Source: Haloarcula ordinaria
Lineage (GTDB): Archaea > Halobacteriota > Halobacteria > Halobacteriales > Haloarculaceae
Length of the DNA stretch: 64,000 nt
Assembly: GCF_029338275.1 (NCBI RefSeq)
Contig: NZ_CP119789.1
Coordinates: forward strand, 2,604,001-2,668,000
Direction of reading: 5' to 3'
Numbering within the stretch: the first letter of the stretch is position 1; each line of letters starts with the position of its first letter. Shown one piece after another: positions 17,221 to 25,943 of this stretch. Position numbers and translations under genes: made by a program. The notes under the pieces are model-generated. The model was not told where the DNA came from. It worked only from the letters and a program-made list of their open reading frames with translations, and made no database searches.

Positions 17221-18324
17221 TTATCCCAACACGTAGATTGCGAGTAGACCGACACTCGTGAGGTTGACGACCATGTGCACGACGGTACTTGCGGTCGTCC
17301 CCCAGCGGTGACGCACGATTCCAAGAACGAGCGCCAAGACGAGTATTGTCGGAACGCGTACCAGAGAGACGTCCAAGAGGGCGTGCTTCGCCGTGAAAAT
17401 GACAGCAGTGATGATGATACCGGTTGTGACTCCCTCCCCACGGACGAGAGCGGTTTGAACGATGCCACGCCAGGCTAGTTCCTCGGTTACCGGTGCGATG
17501 AGACCGTGCGCAAGCGCGAAGAGGACAACGACCCAGAGACCGGCTTCGAGATCGGAGAGGAGAAATCCGAAGGCAGCAACCGCAGTCTCTGTCCCGCCAA
17601 GCATCGCGTTCACGAACCCGATGCCGTACACGGTGAGTACCGTGAAGGCTCCAGCGAGGAATCCGAGTGAAACCGCCCGGCTGTCCGTCACATACTCCCA
17701 GTCTGAGTGGTCAATATCGACACGGTGGCCGTATCGAACCGCGAACAACGCGGCGACAGGAAAGCCAACGAGTGTCGCCACGAGGATGCCCACGAACGTG
17801 TTGTCGAGGAGAATCCCGACTGACGAACCCATCCCCAGTCCGAACAGGAATTCAATCACTGTCCACCCGCTGGCGATGATCAGTCCTGCACGGGTGCGGG
17901 GAGACAATTCTGACGGAGAGAGGCGGGATGTAACCGTGGATTGATTCCCGAGCCAACCGCCACCAAGTATGAAAATAACCGCAGCGGCTGTCCCGGGAAG
18001 TCCAAAGAGAAGCGGATACGAAATCGGGATTCCTTCAGTAAGGAATAGTTGCCCTCGGAGAAACAGAAAGATACCGGTCAGGCCACCGGCTATGGACGTC
18101 GGAGTTAGCCACTGTCCACGATATCGAATACCGATCCCCAGACCGATGAGAAGTGCAACGATAGCCACAGCGACGAGAGTGCCGATGTCTTCGAGAGCGT
18201 CAGAGAGGACATTTACCGTGCTTGCAGCGACTAGAATCGTACACACGATGCTAAGAATCCCTGCTACAATCCCGGCACCTGTTCGACGGACGAGATCTGA
18301 CCGCCGGTTGATATGAGAACCCAT
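17221..18324 (-). CDS. CPBP family intramembrane glutamic metalloprotease
   Basis: A 367-residue membrane protein with about ten hydrophobic segments. The C-terminal part has the three motifs of CPBP/CAAX-type (Abi, Rce1-like) proteases: EELAWRG (EExxxR-type), FTAKH (FxxxH) and HMVVN (HxxxN-type). In bacteria this family includes bacteriocin immunity and processing proteins, and eukaryotic Rce1 trims CAAX proteins. ATG 18324 (MGSHINRRSD) gives a short basic N-terminus. The N-terminal 150 residues are an additional membrane region. Substrate unknown; in an island rich in tiny membrane proteins, peptide processing or immunity is a reasonable inference. Confidence 0.88.
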   Translation of the reverse strand: MGSHINRRSDLVRRTGAGIVAGILSIVCTILVAASTVNVLSDALEDIGTLVAVAIVALLIGLGIGIRYRGQWLTPTSIAGGLTGIFLFLRGQLFLTEGIPISYPLLFGLPGTAAAVIFILGGGWLGNQSTVTSRLSPSELSPRTRAGLIIASGWTVIEFLFGLGMGSSVGILLDNTFVGILVATLVGFPVAALFAVRYGHRVDIDHSDWEYVTDSRAVSLGFLAGAFTVLTVYGIGFVNAMLGGTETAVAAFGFLLSDLEAGLWVVVLFALAHGLIAPVTEELAWRGIVQTALVRGEGVTTGIIITAVIFTAKHALLDVSLVRVPTILVLALVLGIVRHRWGTTASTVVHMVVNLTSVGLLAIYVLG

Positions 18325-18377
18325 AGTTTGATCGAGCAAATAGTGTTCTAGAGATTATTGAGGTGACAATTCTAGTA

Positions 18378-18785
18378 TTATTCGGGTTGTGCTGTCGCTT
18401 GAGACTGAATCTCTTTTCGTCCGGCAGAAATGAGGATCCAACTCATCAGGAGACTGAATGCACCACCTGTCGCACTACCACCGAATGTCCCGTTGACCAG
18501 TGACGCGTCAACCATCCAGGCTGTGAGTAACCCGAGTAGTGAGCCAGTGAGGAGACTGACAAATAGCGTGTATGCGACGACCCGGTACTGCCAGTTGTCA
18601 TGGTCTCGGTTCACATCAGTAAATCGCCCTGCGAATCCGCCGACCACAAGTCCGCCCATAATACCGAAACCGATGATAACTGCGAACTCGGAGGTAAGGC
18701 CAGCGAGTGACGCTGCCGTTGCGCCGATTCCCGCACCGATTGCGATGCCGCCTCCCGTGCCATACTGTTCCAGCGTCGTTTCCAT
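18378..18785 (-). CDS. Small glycine-rich membrane protein
   Basis: A 135-residue protein with four hydrophobic segments, the first two forming a glycine-rich hairpin (GGGIAIGAGIGATAASLAG and IIGFGIMGGLVVGGFAG), the last two after NRDHDNWQYRVVAYTLF. A sequence of similar style, VRYGH/DHSDWEYV, occurs in the CPBP protease encoded just downstream, suggesting shared origin or a common cytoplasmic loop. It is upstream of the protease gene on the same strand with a 53-base gap, so the two may be cotranscribed. Confidence 0.65.
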   Translation of the reverse strand: METTLEQYGTGGGIAIGAGIGATAASLAGLTSEFAVIIGFGIMGGLVVGGFAGRFTDVNRDHDNWQYRVVAYTLFVSLLTGSLLGLLTAWMVDASLVNGTFGGSATGGAFSLLMSWILISAGRKEIQSQATAQPE

Positions 18786-18956
18786 ACTTAATGTTTATCA
18801 CCCAACAAATTAATCCCCTCACTGCGTTCCCTGTTTCCGAGAAAATCGGAACTTCTCAATGCATTATACGTGGTAGTCTCTCCTCATCACTTGTGCTCAA
18901 GTCAGAAACCACGGCCAGGAGCTGCAGCAATAATGTGGAGTCAGCGACGTACAGGT

Positions 18957-19619
18957 TCACTCTGGGGCAGTATCCGAGCTTCGTTCAATCCGTTCATAGA
19001 GATAGTATGAGTACACGACGGTAACGCCGGCTGTTAGGAGTGCAGGGATGAGAAGTAAGTAGAACGCGTACTCACCGAACAACAAGCCGAGAAGCGCGAA
19101 GACGGCGGTGAGTTTGAACAGTCGGCCGCCGAGGGCGTGGGTTCGCGCCCAGACCTCTTCGCTACTGAGCGTCCACGGCGTCCGGATGCCGACGAACCAG
19201 TTCTGCTCGGCATGTATGAGCACGACACCACTATAATAAAATAGCCCAGCCACGGCGACGAGAATCAGGTACGTGAAATCAAACTCATATCCGAGATTGA
19301 ACGCCAAGATGCCGGCGTGGACGACGAACATATAGACTGTGAAGATGACGACGAACCAGTCGTAGTAGGGCCGGAAATCAGCGATATTCTCCCGGAGCGG
19401 GTCAATCCGTGGAATGACTGCGAACATAACAAGAAGTCCGGCTGTCAGGGCGGGGAAGAGCCAGAGAGCGAGCAGTTTGGGCATAGTTCCGCTGGGCTCA
19501 CCAGCGGCACCCCAGTTCGTAACGAGGTCAGCGGGGAGCGATGGAGCGGCAAGCAAACTCACGATACCAGACAATGCGACGAAGCCCGCAGCCACTATAA
19601 ACCGGTGAATCGTCTCCAT
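18957..19619 (-). CDS. SdpI family membrane protein with DUF1648 domain
   Basis: A 220-residue membrane protein with about six hydrophobic segments. The N-terminal part has the DUF1648 pattern (SLPADLVTNWGAAGEPSG) and the C-terminal part the SdpI signature (NWFVGIRTPWTLSSEEVW followed by THALGGRLF). In Bacillus, SdpI is the immunity protein and signal receptor for the SdpC toxin; most archaeal members are uncharacterised. ATG 19619 (METIHRFIVAAG) is used since the upstream residues are not membrane-like. In the island it sits next to a CPBP protease, another family linked with peptide immunity. Confidence 0.85.
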   Translation of the reverse strand: METIHRFIVAAGFVALSGIVSLLAAPSLPADLVTNWGAAGEPSGTMPKLLALWLFPALTAGLLVMFAVIPRIDPLRENIADFRPYYDWFVVIFTVYMFVVHAGILAFNLGYEFDFTYLILVAVAGLFYYSGVVLIHAEQNWFVGIRTPWTLSSEEVWARTHALGGRLFKLTAVFALLGLLFGEYAFYLLLIPALLTAGVTVVYSYYLYERIERSSDTAPE

Positions 19620-19993
19620 ACTTGGATGTACGACCTGTGCGCTGATGAACAAGCGGGTGAGAGGAGTGTTCGTTCCGACTGGAACCTACAATTAGCGCAA
19701 GCATCGATCTCCGAAAATAAACTAAGGAGATAGATAACGGATTCAAACTCTGTGGTTTGAGCGACCCGAGTTCTCGATTCTTCGGCTGTCTTCAGCAAGG
19801 CATCTCTGTCTCTTTCTTAGAGATTCAACAGAGCCTGTACTCTGGGTTCAAGTAGTGAGCAGGCAATATCGGATGAAAGCAGTGGTATCGGGGTGCAAGC
19901 CCGGCACTATACCAAGCAACCAGGTGAGGTGGCTCGGATAGGTCCCTAACGGGACGATTGCACAGACATGGGGTAGCGTAGTATGTTTTGTGA
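19620..19993. other. 374-base intergenic region, nothing recognised
   Basis: No good frame on either strand. It contains ggctgtcttcagcaagg (about 19780-19800), possibly a very diverged remnant of the island repeat, and otherwise no RNA-like or promoter-like structure that I can support. Confidence 0.4.
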
Positions 19994-20293
19994 TTAGCCA
20001 ATGACAAATTGTGGAGCGAAGACCGTAGCGGTGAGAAGACACAGTAATACGGTAACCGCTGTTGCCCGAAGTACACCAGCCGTAAGGCGTTGATCTTTCG
20101 GCAGCGATTCAGCAATTGCAGACAAGAGTGATCCAACCATCATTACAAGTACCCAACTGCTGGAGTCGCCGTTACCTCCACTCCAAGCGTATAGGTAAAT
20201 CCCTAAGAAGACGAATGAAGCTATAAACTGGACTATTGAATTGGGCCGACCAGAGGGCTCACTTAACACAATCTGGTTGATGAAGGAGGGCAT
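19994..20293 (-). CDS. Small membrane protein, paralogue of the 12540-12872 product
   Basis: A 99-residue protein with three hydrophobic segments, starting MPSFINQIVLSEPSGR and containing SAIAESLPKDQRLTAGVLRA, collinear with the product of 12540-12872. The nucleotide sequence around both starts also resembles (gagggcatcaag upstream of each ATG, read on the plus strand), so the duplication includes the start region. The segment between residues 30 and 50 is shorter and more polar (WSGGNGDSSSW) than in the paralogue. No family name known to me. Confidence 0.7.
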   Translation of the reverse strand: MPSFINQIVLSEPSGRPNSIVQFIASFVFLGIYLYAWSGGNGDSSSWVLVMMVGSLLSAIAESLPKDQRLTAGVLRATAVTVLLCLLTATVFAPQFVIG

Positions 20294-20722
20294 CAAGTGC
20301 AATACTTCACCAGATGCGAAAAAGGCACCCTCGAAAATATCTCGACAGTTCGGTTCTAAATGGTTGTGTAGAATCCCTATAGTACGGTGAGATACACTAT
20401 ATACTGCACGGTTGTAGTATCCTTGACCTATATCAGAGTAATTCCTCGGAACTTACGGAACCAGAATCGGACTCGGGCGACGAAGCCCTACCTCATCACA
20501 TAACCGACTCGCGCACTTAGTTCAGCACCACCAGAGAAACCTTCACAATGTCTATCAGAATCGACGTCGAACATTCAGCGGATTGAGTCTGTAAAAGAAT
20601 TCCCGCAGGATACTCAGCGATTTGCGATGCGAGGCTGCCGGTTTGACGTTGTTCTCTCGGACGGTGCACATCCGGCATTCGTGAAAAGCATCATAAGGGA
20701 GCGCAAGCAGAGAACGACCTGT
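20294..20722. other. 429-base intergenic region containing an island repeat
   Basis: It holds the repeat copy at 20500-20583. The part before it (20294-20499) has AT-rich stretches (gatacactatatactgc, ttgacctatatcag) that could be promoters for the minus-strand gene at 20293, but no supported coding frame. Confidence 0.5.
20500..20583 (+). repeat. Island repeat, diverged copy 6
   Basis: ataaccgactcgcgcacttag followed by ttcagca keeps the 28-base spacing seen in the other copies. It continues with cagagaaacctt and a tail (tcagaatcgacgtcgaac) aligned with the tails of the 13317 and 13877 copies. It precedes the gene at 20723. Confidence 0.65.
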
Positions 20723-20950
20723 ATGGTTCCGGAACCAACCCTCGAAGGATTTCTGCGTGACCTGAGCCTACGAATTGGTGCCGGGATAGTCGTCATCGGG
20801 ATATTTTTCGGCCTTGGATATCTCAATCGAACCGATTTTTTCGGCCTTTCAGAACTTCTCGGAAACCAGTCGGTATTCTTCGGCAGCGCATTCCTGTTGG
20901 TCGGTATTGCGGCACTCGGATGGATGATAATCCAGCGATACAGAACATGA
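20723..20950 (+). CDS. 75-residue two-TM microprotein
   Basis: From ATG 20723: MVPEPTLEGFLRDLSLRIGA, a short head with an amphipathic segment, then two membrane segments (about 17-34 and 49-70) and a basic end (QRYRT). An earlier in-frame ATG at 20627 adds 32 polar residues that are unlikely. The gene is bracketed by two island repeats, 20500-20583 and 21045-21083. No homologue recognised. Confidence 0.6.
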   Translation: MVPEPTLEGFLRDLSLRIGAGIVVIGIFFGLGYLNRTDFFGLSELLGNQSVFFGSAFLLVGIAALGWMIIQRYRT

Positions 20951-21044
20951 CGATCCAGACCTATCGGACGCATTGTGTCGTAAAATATGCACGGCCGTAT
21001 CGCGGTCTCCATACAGTACCGGTTTCAAATATCACTCGGTTCTA

Positions 21045-21083
21045 TCAGTACTGGTGTGACCGATGCAGGGTGTGAATGCAGCA
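21045..21083 (+). repeat. Island 39-base repeat, copy 7
   Basis: TCAGTACTGGTGTGACCGAT to GCAGCA, 39 bases without gaps against 13025-13063 (32 of 39 identical), about 8 kb away in the same orientation. It lies between the microprotein gene at 20723 and the lipoprotein gene at 21117. Confidence 0.7.
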
Positions 21084-21116
21084 CGGAGCCATCTCGTTGC
21101 AACCGATGAGTCTCAG

Positions 21117-21587
21117 TTACGGGAGCGTTCCGTCCTCCGCGTAGCAATTGAACCTGAGGCTCGCATTTGCGATTTGCTCGCCTTCCGAACTCATCAATGA
21201 AGCCGTGTACTCACCATGAACCGGTGGCGGACCCAACGGTACCGCGTATAGCTCGCCACTGCTGGATCCGAATACGGAGTAGTCTTCGGGGCCAAGCCTG
21301 CTCATCCCACGATCATTCATGAGCGGCACCGAAGCAACGAGCGTGTCGTCACTATCTCGTACCCGTACTGTGTGATACAGTTCATCGGAAACAGCCTGCT
21401 CAGAAACCAGTATCCCGAGAGCAATCTGTTCGTCACCTTGTATTGGGGCAATCTCACGGAGGTGTTGTGACCCGCGCCCTACTCCTCGACTGGAACACCG
21501 AGCGATGTACTCCTCGGTACCGAGACAGCCAGCGGTCACGCTCAAGATGCCAGCTACACCCGTAATCAGTTCACGTCTGGAGGGCAC
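21117..21587 (-). CDS. Tat-exported lipoprotein of unknown function
   Basis: A 156-residue secreted protein. Starting at GTG 21587 the N-terminus is MPSRRELITGVAGILSVTAGC: a twin-arginine signal with lipobox and probable lipidated Cys21. Longer upstream frames would bury this signal inside the protein, so they are rejected. The mature domain (about 30-150) is beta-rich (LYHTVRVRDSDDTLVASVPL, GEYTASLMSSEGEQIANAS) and includes two further cysteines that could form a disulfide. It resembles small haloarchaeal lipoproteins with an immunoglobulin-like fold; no function is known. Confidence 0.65.
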   Translation of the reverse strand: MPSRRELITGVAGILSVTAGCLGTEEYIARCSSRGVGRGSQHLREIAPIQGDEQIALGILVSEQAVSDELYHTVRVRDSDDTLVASVPLMNDRGMSRLGPEDYSVFGSSSGELYAVPLGPPPVHGEYTASLMSSEGEQIANASLRFNCYAEDGTLP

Positions 21588-21841
21588 AAGACATACTGTG
21601 AGCCCACGAGTGGTAATTCTAAGGGTACTACAGCACTCGTGCGCTGGCGTCACCATCTCGGTTGACAATTGTCCGTCTGCGTTCAACTCCTCTAATGGTG
21701 ATTGAAATGGCCTGCGAAATAGAGAGGATTCAGTCAGACAGACAGCTTCGTGTCTTCCGTCTACTCACTGGTGTATCCACTACTCAGTAAGTCTGTTTAG
21801 TAATCGGTTGTTTCTTCCCGAACCGTTATGGAATCCTAATT

Positions 21842-22012
21842 ATGTCTAGTCGTACAGACCGACTGCTTGCGCTCCACGTGATTTTGCTGGCACTGCTGAC
21901 CGTCTCTCAGACGACGAGCGTTCCGCGAAATGAGCTGTTAGGCACGATTAGCATAGTAATTGGAGCTATTGCTATTATATTCGCGCTGGTAGAGTATACA
22001 CAGGCGGTTTAA
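21842..22012 (+). CDS. 56-residue membrane microprotein
   Basis: ATG 21842 opens 56 codons ending TAA at 22012. It has a short basic head (MSSRTDRLL), a first hydrophobic segment (ALHVILLALLTVS), a polar turn (QTTSVPRNE) and a second hydrophobic segment (LLGTISIVIGAIAIIFALVE). The segmentation is unlike random translation and similar in design to the 57-residue product at 13088-13261. A cctaattatg stretch directly before the ATG is too close to serve as its TATA box. Function unknown. Confidence 0.5.
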   Translation: MSSRTDRLLALHVILLALLTVSQTTSVPRNELLGTISIVIGAIAIIFALVEYTQAV

Positions 22013-22097
22013 ATTCATCCTCAAACCGGTAAGTGAGCCATCTGTATCTTACACTCCAGTATTGTCCCTTCTGAGGGGGGCAACAGAGCCAGGTCTC

Positions 22098-22748
22098 TCA
22101 AAGTCCAAAGTTGGTGTCGCGTTCAACGACGGTGTAGCCCTGAGCTGTGAGCGCCTCATTCCGGTAGCGTTCTGCGACGATTTGCTGCGGAATGCGTCGC
22201 AGTCCGAAACGCCGGTTCGAGGTGTACTCGATATCGATACTGGTCCGGTCGTTGTCCGTACTGACCGTTACTGTATACGTCGCCCAGGGCTGCCCGTTTA
22301 CCGTGACGTCCAACTCGACTCGACGAGCGCCGCTTGGTGTGGTCTCTGTTTGTGAGCGGACTATCGACTCGACGGAGCGCAGGCCGAATAAATAGGAGAT
22401 ACGGTACGTTACGGTATTCTCGCCTGCGGTGATTTCATCAGCGATCCCCCACTGAAACGCAAGCACCGGCGGTGTCGGCCCAGTGAACGCATTGACGACC
22501 ACGTCCGAATCGTCATCAGTTCGAAGGCGAGTTGTCCCGTTGGACTGAATGAGTGGCGCGCGGGCGATGACGACCAAGATTGCCCCGACGACGAGCGCTG
22601 ACAACAGCGACGTCGCAAGGAATGTCCCGAGGAACATAGACACGACGACCACGACGACGAGTGCACTGAGTGGCCGTTCGCGTCTGAGGTATCGCTTTGC
22701 GACATCGACTGCCTCCTGTGGCCGGTCGATCTCTTGTGTGGAGGGCAT
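22098..22748 (-). CDS. Two-TM membrane protein with a C-terminal soluble domain
   Basis: A 216-residue protein: a cytoplasmic head (MPSTQEIDRPQEAVDVAKRY), a closely spaced pair of membrane segments (about 27-62), then a beta-rich soluble domain (RRVELDVTVNGQPWATYTV, TSIDIEYTSNRRFGLR). No family is recognised. The start at 22748 is an ATG in the context gagggcat (plus strand), as for the MPS-starting paralogues at 12872 and 20293, which hints at related promoter or start regions. Confidence 0.65.
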   Translation of the reverse strand: MPSTQEIDRPQEAVDVAKRYLRRERPLSALVVVVVVSMFLGTFLATSLLSALVVGAILVVIARAPLIQSNGTTRLRTDDDSDVVVNAFTGPTPPVLAFQWGIADEITAGENTVTYRISYLFGLRSVESIVRSQTETTPSGARRVELDVTVNGQPWATYTVTVSTDNDRTSIDIEYTSNRRFGLRRIPQQIVAERYRNEALTAQGYTVVERDTNFGL

Positions 22749-22970
22749 CTTGCGAATCCCCTCCTGCCTGGTAATTATGTCTGCTGAAATGGATTGTCGT
22801 ATGGCCTGAGGTTAGCCATACCGTTGTCGAGTTTCAGCGTGAGCTCTGTTCCCGTTCTGTCGATTGTTCACAGCATATTTCTTCCCCGATGAGAACTATC
22901 CCCCGAATGACGAGTGCCCTCCAACAGTCTCGTTCGCTCACCACACAACCGAGTACGGGTGGACGGTAAT

Positions 22971-23474
22971 ATGTCGGACAGTTCTGGCCTCAGTGTCAAC
23001 GGTCCAAAGACGCTTCGCGGTTCGGTAGCCTTCCTCCTCGTTGCCCTCTGTATCACGGGCTACGGGGCGTTCGACTACGTGCAGCAATTTGACTCGATAC
23101 GGGACTCGGTCGAGGTTGAGGCGACGGTCACCGAAGTGGGTGTCGAGTCGGTCTCTGGTAGTTCTTCGAGTACATCGGTCAATTACGAACCGCGTGTCAG
23201 ATTCGCGTACGAATATCGAGGGGAATCATACACGGGAACGAATCTCTTCCCCGCAGACATCCCTCCGAATTACGATACTCGGTCGGCAGCCCAAGCAGCC
23301 ATACAGGAGTACGAGACTGGCCAGGAGGTCACAGCATACGTAGACCCTGAGGAGCCGGGGAACGCGTTTCTGAAAGATGAGACGTCTACTGCCCCGCTGA
23401 TAGCGGTGGGAATCGGGGTGGTCTTGACGCTGCTTGGCAGTGCGGCGACGCTGAAACAGTACCGTAGTGGCTGA
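22971..23474 (+). CDS. DUF3592 membrane protein
   Basis: A 167-residue protein with one membrane segment near each end (about 19-38 and 138-156) and a beta-rich extracellular domain between them. The layout (SVEVEATVTEVGVES, RVRFAYEYRGESYTGTNLFP, YETGQEVTAYVDPEEPGNAFL) is that of DUF3592, where the YVDPEEPxxAFL motif is characteristic. ATG 22971 (MSDSSGLSVNG) is preferred over an earlier in-frame ATG at 22914 that overlaps no promoter. DUF3592 proteins are widespread and uncharacterised. Confidence 0.75.
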   Translation: MSDSSGLSVNGPKTLRGSVAFLLVALCITGYGAFDYVQQFDSIRDSVEVEATVTEVGVESVSGSSSSTSVNYEPRVRFAYEYRGESYTGTNLFPADIPPNYDTRSAAQAAIQEYETGQEVTAYVDPEEPGNAFLKDETSTAPLIAVGIGVVLTLLGSAATLKQYRSG

Positions 23475-23658
23475 CTGACGAACCGGACACGGGCACTCCC
23501 TCGGCGCGGAGAGTCTGTCACGTAGATTGGAAGCCCGGTCAATGCGACTAGCCGTGGTCAATAAAACCCAGGTCGGTGGACGAACAGAGCGCTAACTGCC
23601 GCTCGTTCCGCGGACGGGAGTTACAGGGACATTTCAGTTAGTTTGAGTAAGTAATCAG

Positions 23659-23667
23659 AATTATATG
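23659..23667 (+). promoter_or_regulatory. TATA box of the SPFH-ABC gene cluster
   Basis: aattatatg ends 26 bases before the ATG at 23693, the canonical position for a leaderless haloarchaeal transcript. It likely drives the four-gene set 23693-27550. Confidence 0.6.
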
Positions 23668-23692
23668 TCGGAGATTCGCACCTCAAAAAGCA

Positions 23693-24619
23693 ATGAGCAG
23701 TGACCCTCCACTCGACATCGGCGGTCTCACCATGTCCGCCACAGTAATTGGTCTCGTACTACTCCTTTTCGTCGCGCTGATCGGCGGGGTGATGGCGTTC
23801 GAAGGCGTCAACGAAGGAGCGGTGAAAGTCGTCAAGAACCAGGGTGCAGTGACGGGCACGGTCCTCGAACCCGGCTGGCACTTCATCACGCCCATCGTTG
23901 AAGGGACTGTCAGTATCCCGACGCGGCCCCAGACCTACACGATGAGTCACCAAAGCGGTGAAGGAGACAACGCAAACCAGGACGATTCGGTCCGCGTTCT
24001 CACGCAGGATGGTCTACACGTTGACGTCGATGTGACCGTCCGCTACCGCGTCACGCCCCGCGACGCGCCGCGGTTCCACGAAGAGTACCGCGACCTTCCG
24101 ACCGCGGAGACGCGCCTCATCCGCCCGACGGTTCGGTCAGTATTGCGGACTGAAGGCGGCAACATCGACGTGACAGACATCTACACCGGAGAAGGACAGA
24201 CTCGTCTCAAACTCGCAGTCGAAGGGGCGCTCAAGAACGAGACGGACGGGAGCGGCATCGTCATCGAGAGCGTCCAGATTCGCAACGTCCGGCTCCCGAC
24301 AGAGTACGCGAATTCCATCGAGCAAAAGAAGGTCAAACAACAGAAGATCGAGGAAGCGGAGTACGAGATCCAGGTCGCCGAGAAGAACAAACAGCGCCAG
24401 GTCATCGAAGCCGAGGCCGAGGCCGAACAAATCCGCATCAAAGGCAATGCACTCCGCCAGAATCCCGAGGTACTCGACCTGCGCTACATCGAGGCGCTCC
24501 GAGAGAACGAGAATACCATCTACGTCCCGGCAGAGGGCGGTGTCACCCTCACACGCGACGTGTCAGACGACAGGAATCCCTCGACCGAGACTCCGTCCGG
24601 AAACGAGAACTCAACCTGA
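23693..24619 (+). CDS. SPFH/prohibitin-domain membrane protein
   Basis: A 308-residue protein with one N-terminal membrane segment (about 13-33) and an SPFH (stomatin/prohibitin/flotillin) domain: AVTGTVLEPGWHFITPIVEG, RVLTQDGLHVDVDVTVRYRV, PTVRSVLRTEGG. A long charged, probably coiled-coil region follows (about 205-245; KKVKQQKIEEAEYEIQVAEK). Such proteins oligomerise into membrane microdomain scaffolds and often regulate membrane proteases. It is first in a tight cluster with a CxxC membrane protein (26-base gap) and an ABC-2 exporter. A C-terminal polar tail (about 285-308) is likely disordered. Confidence 0.85.
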   Translation: MSSDPPLDIGGLTMSATVIGLVLLLFVALIGGVMAFEGVNEGAVKVVKNQGAVTGTVLEPGWHFITPIVEGTVSIPTRPQTYTMSHQSGEGDNANQDDSVRVLTQDGLHVDVDVTVRYRVTPRDAPRFHEEYRDLPTAETRLIRPTVRSVLRTEGGNIDVTDIYTGEGQTRLKLAVEGALKNETDGSGIVIESVQIRNVRLPTEYANSIEQKKVKQQKIEEAEYEIQVAEKNKQRQVIEAEAEAEQIRIKGNALRQNPEVLDLRYIEALRENENTIYVPAEGGVTLTRDVSDDRNPSTETPSGNENST

Positions 24620-24645
24620 TCGGAGACTGAAACGGGAGTTTCGAG

Positions 24646-25074
24646 ATGCGACACTACGTCAAGACCGCTGCGGCCGTCGCCCTCACCTTCGGGTTGGTAG
24701 TGGCGATGGCGCGCGTCTCCGGCTTCCTCTTGCTTCCGCTGGCACTCGTACTGATTCTCGGACTTGGATACGTGGGCTCCCAGATTCTTGCTGGGTCGCC
24801 GTCACCCTATCCACGGATCGCGTCGGGCGTGTTCGAGCGAACGGAGTCCGAACCGATCCAACTCTCCGAGACAGAGGCCTGTGAATCCTGTACCGATCAG
24901 GAAGGCCCTGGACAGCGCCGCATCACGTATCGGGAGCTCGTGTTCCTAGGCGTCCCGCTCGCTCGCCTATCGACGACACAGGTGATTCTCTGTGACCTGT
25001 GTGCCGACCCAGTTGCAGCTCTTGAGGATGAGAAGCTAGACGCTATTGACCGCGAGCTCGAACGCGACCGATGA
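24646..25074 (+). CDS. Membrane protein with paired CxxC motifs
   Basis: A 142-residue protein: an N-terminal membrane hairpin (about 8-48) followed by a soluble part with CESC and CDLC about 50 residues apart, which could bind one zinc ion. Similar haloarchaeal proteins are annotated only as domain-of-unknown-function membrane proteins (DUF8108 as I remember it). The TGA stop (25072-25074) overlaps an ATG at 25071 in the next reading frame, and the gene is 26 bases after the SPFH gene, so it is part of the same operon. Confidence 0.7.
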   Translation: MRHYVKTAAAVALTFGLVVAMARVSGFLLLPLALVLILGLGYVGSQILAGSPSPYPRIASGVFERTESEPIQLSETEACESCTDQEGPGQRRITYRELVFLGVPLARLSTTQVILCDLCADPVAALEDEKLDAIDRELERDR

Positions 25075-25166
25075 GGCTCTGGATGACAGACACATCGGGT
25101 GTCTGTCTCAGGACACGTCCTCCGAAACGAATAGAGGGCCGTCCGTACAAGTGGGTCGTATCCTCG

Positions 25167-25943
25167 ATGCCCTCCACCGACATCGATCTCGCCATTCAGA
25201 CGACAGACCTCCGGAAGACGTACGGCTCCGAGGTCGCGCTCGACAGTGTATCGCTCTCGATTCCGACCGGAACCGTCTACGGATTTCTCGGTCCGAACGG
25301 CGCTGGGAAGACGACCACGATGCGGCTCCTGACGGGACTGACACGGCCCACTAGTGGCTCCGTTCGCGTCTGCGGTGTGGACGTGGCCGACCGACGCGCA
25401 CTCGCGCCTCACGTCGGGTATCTCCCCGAGGAACCGCCCCTCTACGACGAGTTTAGTGCGCGTGAACAGCTTGAGTACGTCGCCGATCTCCGAGACATTC
25501 CGCGGGCCACCGCCCGGGAACGAATCGACGACTATCTGGATGCGTTCGACCTGACCGACGACGCCGACAAACGCATCGACGCGTACTCGAAGGGGATGCG
25601 ACAGAAGACCGCATTCATCCAGAGTGTCCTGCACGACCCGGATGTCCTGTTCCTCGACGAACCGACGTCGGGCCTTGATCCCCGTGCAGCACGGACCATC
25701 CGCGAGTCGATTACCGACTTCGCCGACGCGGGAACGACTGTCTTCCTCTCGACACACATCCTTCCTGTCGTCGAGGCAGTCGCCGACGAGGTCGGCGTGT
25801 TGTTCGACGGCCGACTGGTCGCCGAAGGGACGCCGTCGGAGCTGCAGTCCCGCGCAGAGACCGGCGAAGACGGCTCGCTTGAAGATGCCTTCCTTGCGGT
25901 CACCAGTGAGACCGAGGCGGGCGCGGGCAGCGAGGAAGCATGA
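25167..25943 (+). CDS. ABC-2 type exporter ATP-binding protein
   Basis: A 258-residue ATPase: Walker A GPNGAGKTT (about residues 40-48), Q-loop YLPEEPPLYDEF, a degenerate signature YSKGMRQKT, Walker B VLFLDEPTSGLDP, switch histidine in LSTHILP. It is of the CcmA/DrrA/NatA class that powers efflux. ATG 25167 is placed right at the domain start (MPSTDIDLAIQTTDLRKTYG); ATG 25071, overlapping the previous stop as ATGA, would add 32 unlikely residues but cannot be excluded. It overlaps the permease gene by ATGA at 25940-25943. Confidence 0.88.
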   Translation: MPSTDIDLAIQTTDLRKTYGSEVALDSVSLSIPTGTVYGFLGPNGAGKTTTMRLLTGLTRPTSGSVRVCGVDVADRRALAPHVGYLPEEPPLYDEFSAREQLEYVADLRDIPRATARERIDDYLDAFDLTDDADKRIDAYSKGMRQKTAFIQSVLHDPDVLFLDEPTSGLDPRAARTIRESITDFADAGTTVFLSTHILPVVEAVADEVGVLFDGRLVAEGTPSELQSRAETGEDGSLEDAFLAVTSETEAGAGSEEA

